Source of the DNA: Plectrocnemia conspersa
Taxonomy: Eukaryota; Arthropoda; Insecta; Trichoptera; Polycentropodidae
Assembly: GCA_009617715.1 (NCBI GenBank)
Contig: VTFK01000094.1
Coordinates: 682,001-746,000 of the forward strand
Direction: 5' to 3'
Length of the DNA: 64,000 nucleotides
Both the position numbers and the translations under genes were made by a program. The stretch's first letter is position 1. Every line of letters begins with the position of its first letter. Under the pieces are notes generated by a model that saw nothing but the letters and a program-made list of their open reading frames with translations, searched no databases and was not told where the DNA came from. Positions 9,417 through 20,480 of the stretch are shown one piece after another.

Positions 9417-10959
9417 TTAATTTTATATAAAATACAATAATATTATTTTTACGCGTCATAAAAATATTATTGAAATAATTAAATGTTGTATTGTCATAAT
9501 CGATTCGGCGGAATCTTATTTTTTATTTTATTTATTCTACAATATAGATCATGTGATATGATGTAAGATATTCTCATATACATATGTTTGCATATCTAAG
9601 ATCAATAGGCGAGAGGCAATACATGTTCAACACGTGTATCTCCTTACAAAATTAATTACTGCCCTTTTCACTCGATACATGATATTCGCGTCCTTGTAGC
9701 GCATTATCATGAAATTAACATTAAAGACGAGCCAATATTCAACGCGACCTGCTTCTTTCTATTCATTATACGTGTTCGCTCGCGGAGACGATCCTCCCGC
9801 TGCTTTATAATAAATCTACAACGCGTGAACACCACACATTTCGCAGTATCTGTGTGTGCATGTGCATTTTTTTATCCATCAACCTTTCGCCGAGCGTTTG
9901 GCCTTGCACTGTTCTAATGGCCAATGCAATCGACACGTATTCAAAGCATCACAAATGCATCTGATGCGCTCTGCCAATCGGATCATGTCATCGCGTGGGT
10001 TGAATGTGTTTTAACAACAACGATAGCGGGCATTTGCAATGTATTTTATAAAAAATAACTATTTTCAACTCGCATGCATCGCTTTGCCCCCAATTTAGTC
10101 GATTTCTCAATGTTTTCAAAGGCATGAATCTGTTATGGTAGTGGTGGTTTGAAATGGTATTTTTTTTCATGCACACAATGGCCGATTTCTCTTCCTATCG
10201 CGTTTTTTTTTTAAATATTGGCTTTTGATGTGTTTTACAAGTCAAGGTTGTACCGCTTTGTTCTTAATTTGCTGAAATCCGGTTGTCACGTAAGAGACAA
10301 TTTCGTGTAGCTGCAATTTATGGAAAACACTAATCTATACCATCGAACATTGGCGTTGTGCAAGAATAGCTAAATGCAGGCAAACGTACACATGTACATA
10401 TAAACGATTTTACAATAAGTGAGGGGATTTTTTGCAGCAATACTGTTTTGGATTTTTTTTAAATAACTAGCATCGCATCCATTAAAAAAGTTAATCATAT
10501 ATGTATTTAAAAGTAAAATAATTTAATAGATGATGGACAGAATCGACAGTATTATTTATATTTATTCGTTTTAACAAACACTCAGTGTACGAAAACTTCA
10601 CGTATAACTAATATTAAACTTTGTCTAAAAAATCGATAATAAACACCCCTGATACGAAGATTAGGACAAAATTAATATTTTTGCTATAAATTAATTAAAT
10701 AGTCGGTAATCTTTGTTGTAATTGTCATTAACAATAGCGAGACCCTAAAATATTTAGAACGATTGATATTATTTTTAGTTTTATTGATTTAATTCATATT
10801 TATATGCATTCATAACTTATTAATAACATATTCTAATCTTATGTTCAAAATGTTTTCTTATAGATGGGCATGCGACTTTTTGTTAAGCGATACAAAACAG
10901 ATTGTTGTATCAAATTTGCATTTTAATATAAAATGTCCATTAGACCATTTTGTTTATTA
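9417..10959. other. Intronic AT-rich DNA
   Basis: A modest GC rise occurs at about 9700-10000 without a convincing frame. The rest is AT-rich. I see no gene, element or RNA. Confidence 0.4.
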
Positions 10960-11042
10960 TTTTCTTATATGCATTGCAGCATTTCAAGACTGTGTCCGCA
11001 TAGCCAAAAATAACCGCTATCGTTTCTAGATACTTTAATTAC

Positions 11043-11150
11043 CTTCCGAAATTGGAATTCGCTTTTAACACAACAGCCGAGTTTTGCAACGGCAAGTTTC
11101 GCGGGCGCTCGCGCGTTCGAGTCTTTTGTTCTCGGTAAACTGCTTAGCAT
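11043..11150 (-). CDS. Candidate alternative first exon D
   Basis: Thirty-six codons from a genuine ATG at 11150 (MLSSLPRTKDSNARAPAKLA, ending KSEFQFRK). It ends in phase 0 at CGGAAG|GTAATT, so it can join directly to the body exon starting LENEILG at 8644, across a 2.4-kb intron. It lies in a CpG-rich block (10.97-11.64 kb) that could contain its promoter. The donor is acceptable rather than strong. The frame is open partly because the block is GC-rich, so this is the least secure of the four candidates. Confidence 0.35.
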
Positions 11151-11640
11151 TAAATTTTATGTGTGCTTTCGTTATTACGCTCGGTTTTCTTCATTGTGCA
11201 CAAAATCGATTTAATAATACCGAATAACACATAATCGAAAGATTATACAACAGAGCGACAGCAGCAATGCTAGCTTTCTATTATAGCAATCGCGATTGTT
11301 GCGATTTTCCTCAAGCTTGAATTTTGATATTTGCTTATGCTTATAAAATAAACGCGGAGCGTATGAGCTTCGGGACACGTAACTGCCGAAGAGAAGCTGG
11401 TTAAGTGCGAAATTGGTGCTTATTTCGCAATTTGTAAAATTTCTCCGGAGCTTGACACATGACATGGCGCGACGATTATCCCGCGACCTACTCTCGGCTC
11501 TCCTCTGTTTTGACATTTCGTGCGAAGTTGAAAACGAGAGCGCAAATATTTGCCTTAATATGATGTCATTTGTCTTTTTTTAAGTCGTCGACATAATGTC
11601 GGCTTTCTTTCGGCTCGTTTTTGCGCAACGGACGCACACC
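11151..11640 (-). promoter_or_regulatory. CpG-rich block upstream of candidate exon D
   Basis: GC and CpG content are clearly above the surrounding sequence, with repeated CG dinucleotides and many short pyrimidine tracts. It lies directly upstream of candidate exon D on the minus strand, so a promoter is a reasonable inference. No TATA box can be assigned. Confidence 0.3.
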
Positions 11641-12839
11641 AATTAATGCATGTGTGCGTATGGCGAAATGTGTGTTTTTTGTTTTAAAAAGCTACAGACA
11701 AAGAAAGCAAGCTTCCTTATAAAAAAAGAGCTTTCGCAACTTTTGCGTAGATGTGCGTATTGGAGTTTTCGAAATATTTATAATCTAACGATGTGTTGTA
11801 AATATTTGTGTTATGCTATGAACAAAGGAGATTTTTGTTCATTGTTGACATAACAACGGAAGCAATGCTGATGATGCTGTCATAATCGAGACAAATTATG
11901 TCCTTGAATAGATGATTGATAAATCAAACAAATCAATTAAATGCTTTCAGCGTGCAAAAAATGATAATAACCATAAATGCATATTATGTGCCAAATTTAT
12001 ATAAAAACACAAGTAATAATTTTTGCTAAAATGCAATAAATATTTAAATATTTAATTAAATTTACACTGATTGAATACAATGACATTTTAATATCTAAAC
12101 AATAAATTAACATGATAATAAAATATATAATGGTTGTGTAATTAATTATCAGATTATATTTGAGTGAAATATAAATAGGCTTTTACTTTTGACACTGATA
12201 TTGAAGGTCGAGATTGCAAAAAAATGTATGCGTATTATATAATATAATACATAATATGAAGGTGAAGTGATGATTATCCGTTACGTGTTTACAATGATCT
12301 AGGAAGTTTAACGTGGAATAGTCGCTAAATGTGGACAGCAGAGCATCATTGTAATACTGATGATCGATATTTGCTCACAAAGAAAATCGTTGAAAACATG
12401 TCTAGAGACGATCGATCCAAATCGGATATAAATTACTAAAGCAATGTCCTTGAATAATTTCAAAGCGCTTATTTCGCTGTGTGTTCTAGAACCTAGGGAG
12501 TTGATCGTCTTTCAGTCTAGCCTCTCAAAACCGCGGCTCACGAGCCGAATTCGGCACACATTTTTTTAAATCATTGTACTACACAGCCAAATGAATCGTT
12601 ATATTATCTTATATAAAATCTATTTTTATTTGTTCAGTATACATAAGATTATCCATGTTAACAATGGGGAGAAGGGACATGAATAATTTAAAAGAATTAT
12701 TCACTTTCAGTGACAGAGTCACATTGCATTGGTTCAGTAAAAGATCCGATAGATGAGATCATGAAAAATTCTTTTAGATCTATATGACGAAAACTACGTC
12801 CTTGAATTATCCGAAAGCGCTTATATTATTGCAAAAAAA
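11641..12839. other. Intronic DNA without recognised content
   Basis: AT-rich with scattered CG patches. I see no coding exon or definable repeat. A short AT palindrome sits near 12231-12255 (GTATTATATAATATAATACA). Confidence 0.4.
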
Positions 12840-13340
12840 TGTCGCCGATGATTCGCGTGCGTAGCTCGATTCAACCCACTTTTCGCGTGCGATTTTTCTT
12901 ATCCAATTTGCACCATTGTGAAAGGCGACCTTGAGGCTCGCGCCTCGGCCTTGGCGCAAAATCGAAAGTGTACCGGACGAAAATCTCGGCCGGGAAAACT
13001 GCCAATGGGAAGAGTTATTGTCCGCCAGCGAGAGGACCGGTCCGTACCGCTATCGTTTCGGGAAAAATCTAATAAAGGCCGAAACCAGTTTTTGGCCGTC
13101 TCGGAACCGCAGACGGGTTCAGCGAACCCGTACGATGCAACGCGCGTACTTAGGTAAATGCGTCACTTCCGAAGACGATCGCGACGGGATGATGATGGTA
13201 GGCAGTAGTAATAGTAGTAGTAGTAGTAGTAGCGGTTACGAAAGCGAAATGTTGCGTTACTTTCGGGCGTGGTGTTGTGATGAAAAAGGTTCTGGAGTTC
13301 AAAACGGTGATTATGTTGTTCAAAGTGTGTGATGTAACAT
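12840..13340 (+). other. CpG-rich block with a 133-codon open frame
   Basis: The + strand frame from about 12919 to the stop at 13330 is open. It includes a run of TAG/AGT repeats read as serine (GSSNSSSSSSSGYESEMLRY) and ends GDYVVQSV. The first in-frame ATG is at 13135 (MQRAYLGKCVTSEDDRDG). A possible donor, CTTAG|GTAAAT, falls at about 13151, so this could instead be a 5' exon. No family is recognised. The frame may be open only because of GC content, so I do not call a gene. Confidence 0.3.
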
Positions 13341-14109
13341 TTGTTTTTATTTTAAATTTATAACGATTAAGATGCACCACATAGTCGTCAGTAAAACTCT
13401 CGTACGGTGAGCTCTGGTGTCATGAAATTGCGGTTGGATTATTATTTTGTTTCTTACTTTTATCATGGTTATAACATAAAGATAAAAATATAAATTTTGC
13501 CAAAAAAAGAGGCCACAATTAGGCTGTATATAATGCAGCAGTACGTCAAAGAAAATAATGACAACTGCGTTTTATAAATATTTACTATAAATAAGAATAG
13601 CTAAAAACTGTCAAATCTATTCGGTATTCTAATATTCGTATTAGATTATCTTATCAGGGTGCTTAGTAGTGAGAAAAAATAAGACAATGCGCCATTAATT
13701 CATGTTTAATGTAATTCAAAAATAATTCGAACTAATTTTTTTTAGGCATGTGTCTTATAAAATATTTCAACAAATAATTCTCGTTCTAACTTGGCCCCAG
13801 GCGAAGCCGAGTGACAGCCAGTCGTTAATAAAGCAATAAATCGTATCTAACAATTATCAACACAATAGAGGGTCATACTAATATGGAGCAAGAAATTCTA
13901 TTATAAATATAATAAAACGATTTAAACAGTTTGTTAACTTAAATCAGGGTTGAATAATGAAGATTATGGAATGATTTGCTAATATAGTGCTTATGTTAAG
14001 CCTTCAGCTAGGATCATGGTATTGCTTTATCACATGCAATAACTTCATTATTGATTTAAAAATTAAAAAATAGAAGCTATAAATATAAGTTCATTAACTG
14101 CTTAAGTGT
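13341..14109. other. AT-rich DNA, nothing recognised
   Basis: No open frames, repeats or motifs stand out. A short stretch near 13795 (GGCCCCAGGCGAAGCCGAGTGA) is GC-rich without context. Confidence 0.4.
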
Positions 14110-14660
14110 AATAATATTCGAATATATTTTCACCGATAGATTTATTGTATCTACCAGCGAAAATATAATTCAAATGATATGCGCTATTAAAATTATATGC
14201 AGCTTTAAAATCTTTGTCTATGTTCAAACCCAAAGTTAGTTTTAGAATTTTTATTGAGTCAATGTTTGGTTAATCTGCTTAGGTTAGGTTTGTGCTTTAC
14301 CAGCAAATGGACATTTCGTAACTTACAGTAAATTTTTATTTTTCAGTAGTTTTTTTTACTAGAATAAATATAATTTCACTGGTCAATATCAGTGAAACTG
14401 TTTTTATTCACTGCGCGAAAGATGTCTTAATATGTGATGTGCCACTCAACAACTATTTTTTGATATAAAATTCTCTGGTGGTGTACAGAATTTTTTTAAT
14501 AGCAAATGACAGCTTAGAGTAGCACATAATTTCACTAGCACCTGTCAGTGAAACTATATTTTTACTAGTAGATCTACCGGTGAAAATGTATTACGATGTA
14601 GTTTCACTGCTAATACACATTCATTGTGACATATACACATTTTTAAATGCGCTATAGATT
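14110..14660. repeat. Cluster of short palindromes of one family (copy A)
   Basis: At least three imperfect palindromes share the form TTTCAC..., a spacer, and ...GTGAAA. One is TTTCACTGGTCAATATCAGT followed by GAAA at 14375. Others lie at about 14129-14166, 14531-14554 and 14563-14592. The same family recurs in opposite orientation at 57.72-57.93 kb, where a 29-bp segment is almost identical. This looks like a decayed foldback or MITE family with internal palindromes. Confidence 0.65.
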
Positions 14661-15679
14661 TAAAACACAATATTGAAAACGATCTAGTTAACGAGAAGTT
14701 CAACGCGCGTTTGTCAAATATACGTGAAAAATTACTTACGGCGTTACATAAGCGTGAAATTAAAATTTACTAAAGAGAAAAAATGTGTCCGCCAAATCGT
14801 CACGGTGTTATGTAAAACGTACGCTGACACAGATCGCATTACTATTATTTTTTTCCTCTTCTCTGGCACAGTTTTGATTGTTTTTTTTTTTAAAAAACCT
14901 AAGCACGCGTATTTTACCATGATTATGCTATTAATAAGCATCGTTTATAAACGTGAAAAATAATACATAATGGCATTTTTATAATTCGTATCTAAATACG
15001 TCCATAATTCGTTCGCTGATTTTTGGCGTGTGCCTTCTCATTTATAAGCATTTCCGCGTTTCCTTGTTCGACATGATTTATGGTCACAGCCTTTGTACGT
15101 TTGTGCGAAGAGCTCACGAGCGAGACTTTAAGATTGGGTTTATTAATTGTATAATTTAATTTATCGGTAATATATTTGCCAAAATAATGTAGTTTTACCT
15201 TGGGTTTCAGGATATTAAGGGAAAATTAGGGCTTATATTGGAGTAACAAAAATATTATTATCAACAAGTTTACGATATGAAGCTAACCAACCGATTTATA
15301 TAAATAGTAAACAAGCACATGAAGGTCCTGTCAATGAATTTATTATAATTGTGTGTAAGGTATAGTTACGGTTTATGATTGCCGACGCTTAATTTAATTA
15401 AAAATGAATAAATTATAAAATAATACTCTGTAAGCGACTGAATGAACTCCATATAAGTTGAGTTGTTGAAATCTGTATCTATATGAAATGAAATCGATAT
15501 GGGTATTGTAAGACGACTTTGAATATCTTATTATGTAACCGTGACTAAAACCGAATATGTTTTTTATCCCAAATACGTGGTGTCCATTGAAGCGTAGCTT
15601 AGATTGTACCATTATTTGTTTTTCAATACGTTTTTACGCTTGAATGAAATCCGTACGATAGTAGTATTATTAATTTGAC
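14661..15679. other. AT-rich DNA, nothing recognised
   Basis: Open frames at 14724-14963 and 15394-15612 have AT-rich composition and no family features. No repeat was defined. Confidence 0.4.
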
Positions 15680-16310
15680 ACGGAATGCCCGTCCGCGTCA
15701 CGAGCACTGCGACTCGATCGTCCTTCAGGACCGACAATTCCTTTCTCTCGCTCGAGTTACCCACAACCAGCGACTCTCAATATCAACACAATTGGGTCAC
15801 CCGAATTTCAACAAAAAAATGTCACGTAATCGAGGCGGCGCGGTTTCCGACTACTGTTATGTCACGAAGACACGTGGGCGTTTTTTCTTCATCGCTCCTT
15901 GCGAGCGCTTTCACCGTTTTCCTCACAAACACACGGGTCCAATTACAGCAAATATTTGCGCGAACGTTTCGACCTTGCCTGAAAAATTGCATTGTCTGAT
16001 GATCGGAACGTCACGAGATCGACCCCACAATGACGTCACGCACGCGTATCGTGACGTATTTAACTCTGCGCCCCGAGCGATTTAATATTGAATCGATACT
16101 TTCGTTTTCTACGGTCGAATTATTGTTTTTATTGCGTTCATTGATTAACGATCTATTGAGCGTCGGCGAACCGTGACGCCTCTTTCGTCACCGCGACAAG
16201 ATTCCCGGATCTGCGGTACATTGTATAGTAACAATCAAAGGTCTTCTTCTGTACAGCATCCGCTTGCTTTGTTTATTACCTAGCGTGTTTGTATCTCTGA
16301 CGTGACGCTG
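15680..16310. promoter_or_regulatory. CpG-rich block with a dense TGACG/CGTCA cluster
   Basis: I count at least eight TGACG or CGTCA motifs in about 620 bp (near 15696, 16009, 16031, 16052, 16174, 16186, 16298 and 16303). They include one full palindromic TGACGTCA at 16031-16038. Extra TCACG elements lie at 15861 and elsewhere. TGACGTCA is the established CREB/ATF site. A 136-codon open frame crosses the block but shows no family features. An enhancer or promoter is the better reading. Confidence 0.45.
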
Positions 16311-17892
16311 AGCACGCGTTGCACCGAAAGCACGATCGGTGCTTTTAAAAGCTCCGCGTTATATAATTTGGAACAGATGTGTGCGTCGTTAATGTGCTAT
16401 TATTCTGCTAATTACCGCCGAGTTGCAGCATCCGGGTAGATCGATCGTTATATGGACCAACTCCGATTCGATATTACGATATTTAACTCTCCTTTTCATC
16501 CCTACCGTTGAAATGCTATTCTTTCATGAGTGCAATTTTGTATCTATACAATAGACTCAATAGCCATTGTGAGCTCTATGTTTATGTTTTCGATTTCCGT
16601 ACATTACGCAAACTAGTGTGTGGAAAACTGTTACGTTGTCGTTTTAATTTTTTCTTTAAGATATCGTTTATTTAATAAACGCTGATCTATCGCCACAAAA
16701 ATAATATTTTAAGGCTCTGACCTATTATATTTTAGCAACACCGTGCAAGTCGGGTGCCGACCTCGATTTAATTATTTCATAAATTAGATGATGTTATTGT
16801 TCTATCACAAGAGCTCAGTTTCTAAACATTGTTTCGCGTGAAAAAAAATACAATCATGTTGATTTCCATCATCATCAAGGCGTTCGGAATGTATAACCGA
16901 GCATTTCGTCTGCTTCGCCAAGGTTGAACGTTTGCGAAAAAAATATCGTTTATGAAATAAATCAGACTCATCTCTGTGTAATGGACCTTCGAAGATTTCT
17001 ACGACTGCCCAATCGATGCGATTCATTTGCGTCACGCCAAAGGCATTTGTATCTATCCATCCGTCTTTTGTCGCCACTTCCGATTATCTGACTGCGCGGC
17101 GTAATGAATCGCTCGATTTGAAGCTGAGTAAATTTATCTCATTGCACAACAAATTGAAGTTTCAGAAGCGCAACTAGAGTTGCCAAACAATCGCGGAAAA
17201 TTGGAATTTTTCCGTCTAATTCTTCACATGATTGCGTTTGGAAACCCTTTCCCAGCCGAAAATTGCCACCGTGTGTCGTAGCGGTAACGATTTCCTAATG
17301 CCATAAGTTTCGAAATGAATTTTTGCAAAGATCAAAAAACCAGGAAATGATATTATATGAATTAGTAAACACCGTGCTCAAAAAAATCATGAAAACATTT
17401 TAAAGTCTTCCGTTTGAATCTGCGTATTTTTAATGTGTTGTAATGAATTGTATTTAGGCAACAAATTAAATGTCAGTCAGTTTTTTTTAAAGAAAAATGG
17501 CCAGTTTATTAATTATATTAGTAAAAGGTTAATTAATAATAATTTTAAATGGGCAGTAACTTTTTAATAAATGACTTTTAATATTTATTTTTTTCATTAT
17601 ATAGGGTCATTTCTTTTTCTGTGTATTTTTAACAACGCTTAATATCCGAACATTTAGTCAATATTTAATTAAATTACTGACAATAAATACAATACATGTA
17701 TTATTAGACAATAGAAGACACTCCAAGTAAAAGTATCTATCTACATAATTGTATCATTAAAATGACATTATTGAAAAACTACGACATTTTATACTTAAAA
17801 AAAAATGTAGTCGTTTTAATCTCAATATACCCGAATGACTAGTGCCGTTCCAAAATCCATGAATATTTATGCACCTTTATTTTGCTTGCGGA
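16311..17892. other. Intronic DNA with a second CpG-rich patch
   Basis: The patch at 16.80-17.28 kb has an open minus-strand frame (ATG in the segment TQMNRIDWAVVEIFEG). No good splice donor was found and no family is recognised. The rest is AT-rich. Confidence 0.35.
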
Positions 17893-18511
17893 AATATAAT
17901 GTTTATCGGGGTGTCTACTATGACCGAAATTCACAGAATTTGTTCGTTGGACGAAACAAAATGTTGGGAAGGCCCACCCTTTATTATCGTTAACGCTTAT
18001 CTTAAAACAGGTGTGCGTCGCAAACTTTTACGCAAAAAATAATTTCAATCAGTTCAATAATTCGATCGCGGTTAATTTATTTCCAGTTATTTAATTTATA
18101 TGCAAATCCGCACAAAAGAAATGCCGAACGTTCCAAACATTATTAGCTATTGTATGTATATAATAAATTCGATAAAATTATGTATTAAAAATATTCCATC
18201 AATTTTGCTGAATTAATTAAATTGTAGCTGATCTTAATTCTGGTGATTATAAAAAGCTGAAATGACGTATCTGATCAAAAAGTATGTAAAATTATAAATT
18301 AAGTATTTTACTGATCAGTAATTCGCACACAATTGTGTTATACATATTTTATGAAATTCAAAAAGTTTTACGATTATGAAAGTAATAATTATTTTTAATT
18401 TAATTAATATCGGTAAATTCGTAAAAAAAATACGAATATATTCGAATATTTTATTTTAGTTTTTATTCAATATTCGAATAATTGAAACCTACGAATATTG
18501 AGAACCCTATT
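17893..18511 (+). repeat. Dispersed repeat R1, copy A
   Basis: About 620 bp closely matching 58014-58718 on the opposite strand. Shared landmarks include AAGGCCCACCCTTTATTAT, TGCAAATCCGCACAAAAGAAA, GGTTAATTTATTTCCAG and, at the right end, GAATATTGAGAACCCTATT. There is no coding capacity. It is most likely a non-autonomous transposable element. Ends are set by where similarity fades. Confidence 0.85.
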
Positions 18512-19979
18512 CTGCACCAATACAATCATCATCGACTAACGTAAACTGTACAATATCTCCAAACTAAAACGTTATATTGCGATATAAATTTAAATTTCTG
18601 ATCTATTAACGATGAATATGTATATCACAATGAAGTTTTATACATAGATCACTCGCTCATTTTTCACATTCTTAATTATCGCAATGTTAAAACTATGTGA
18701 GTCTCCTTTTTTGAGAGACATTTTCATATTGCAATTCGTACCATGCGGTCCGTCAAGGCATTGATAATATCAATCTATCAGCTAGCTCATATTGATAACA
18801 ATTATTTTATGTATAGAGTTAGTTTAATTGAATGACTCATACCCTTCTCGAAGACAACTATATTTAAACCACAGTTTTAGATAGAATAGATACATATTTA
18901 TATACAAAATCCTTTTAATTCTAAAAAAATATTGGTTATTCGTACAAAATCTTGAAATGTTTTATTGTTTGCTTAGCACTTAAGCCTTGCACTTAAAAAT
19001 ACTGCGAAATAAATAGAATGCTTTTAAATTATTTTTTCAATTCAAGATGTAGATGTATGAACAAAGCTTTCAAATATGAGGTAATTAGATGCACAAACTT
19101 TTCTTTATAAAAAATCTGTTATGAACGCCATTTTAACCCGTTGATGGCCGATGTTCGATATATTGGCTATTAATACTTGCGAGAATTGCAGATACATGTT
19201 TAATGTGATGTGCGGTATTTGCTTTAGATAAGAGGAATAAACATATACATATTTTTATTATTATCCAATACATCAATATAGTAATCTAAAAAGGCTCGGC
19301 AACAAAGGATTAAAGAGCACTAATAGCTTGCATTATGTATATATTGTGATTAAATTGGAGCTTTTTAAAGTTATATGAAATAGTAATTATTTTATAAAAA
19401 CACATCAGATTGAGAAGGGTAATTTTTTTAATAATATATACATATATCTATGTAGATTTTCCACAAATATAAATATAAAGAAGTAAACCTTACAATTATG
19501 TCACTCAATTATGTATAGTCAAGTTTGTGCGTTTGTATTGCTTCTAGATTCTCGAGACTCGTTTTGAAATTAAGTTTATCATTATACTCTGAACTGAACT
19601 GAAATTTTAGAGCTGTGTCGCTTTTGAATAGGCAATGCGATCTGTAGTTTCCATTTATGCTCGAATACACGACACTTTAATGTCATTTACGCAATTTTCT
19701 GCTGACCGATCGTTCAAAAATGTGTGTGTATGTGTTTTTGTCACCACTTTAACAAAAGTTACGTTCTCGAACAAGTTAAAACACACAAGGCCGAAGAGAC
19801 AAAACATTGCCGTGTGCTGCACTAATTGCGCTTGTATCGTATCTACTTCACACGAAGCCAAATGTCAAATCTCTTAATCTATTGGCACATCTCACGACGT
19901 TGTGTTAAAATTTTAACATATCGGTGCGTGACTTATATATATATTTCGGGTCTGGTGAAATTCTCTCAATTCATCCACG
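18512..19979. other. Intronic DNA containing a diverged TTAA element
   Basis: AT-rich. The only defined structure is the TTAA-flanked remnant at 19134-19311, annotated separately. Overlapping opposite-strand frames at 19635-19877 have no family features. Confidence 0.4.
19134..19311. mobile_element. Diverged TTAA-flanked MITE
   Basis: The left end TTAACCCGTTGATGGCCGA and the right end TCGGCAACAAAGGATTAA are imperfect inverted copies, each ending in TTAA. The interior matches 3238-3365 in part. It fits a decayed piggyBac-type MITE. The right TTAA is preceded by GGA rather than GGG, consistent with decay. Confidence 0.5.
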
Positions 19980-20480
19980 ATCAAGAGTGATACGTATGAT
20001 TTGTTGTTTGATTAATCGCGAGAGTGAAACGGCGTATTTATCGCGCACAAAAGACTTTTTGTCCTTAGGTGGTGAAAGCTCTTTGATCTCGAACTGCGGA
20101 TGATCTCATCTCAAAGTGGTGTAAGTTCAAAAACGAAAGCTGGCAAACGCGCGACACACCCCGCGCGTTATGTAAAGTTGCATTGTGACGAATAATGCAG
20201 TCTGGCTTACTGCCTGGTTCGAGGACCTCGAAAAAATGCACATCGTCACCGATGATAATATACTTTACATAGAAGCCCTGCAATGTTGATTGTCAATGCA
20301 CCACACCGTTTGTCGTTCCAAGGCTGACCAGACGACCGCGGAAACTTCTTCCAGTTCTTCGGGCATTATGCACCGCGTACACTTGCTCCTACCTGAGATC
20401 ATATCAGAGCACAACGAGTGCATATGTGAGAAAATGCAGGTGCAACAAGTGCACGCAGGAGACGTTCATTGAATGTTCAC
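19980..20480. other. CpG-rich block, function unknown
   Basis: GC-rich relative to its surroundings, with several CGCG and CACACCCCGCGCG-type runs. Both strands have 60-70-codon open frames, but none has splice signals or family features that I trust. Confidence 0.3.

Noticed and set aside
15675..16085. 136-codon + strand frame in the CRE-rich island
   Set aside because: Two overlapping frames are open in the same GC-rich block and neither resembles a known protein; regulatory DNA is the simpler reading.
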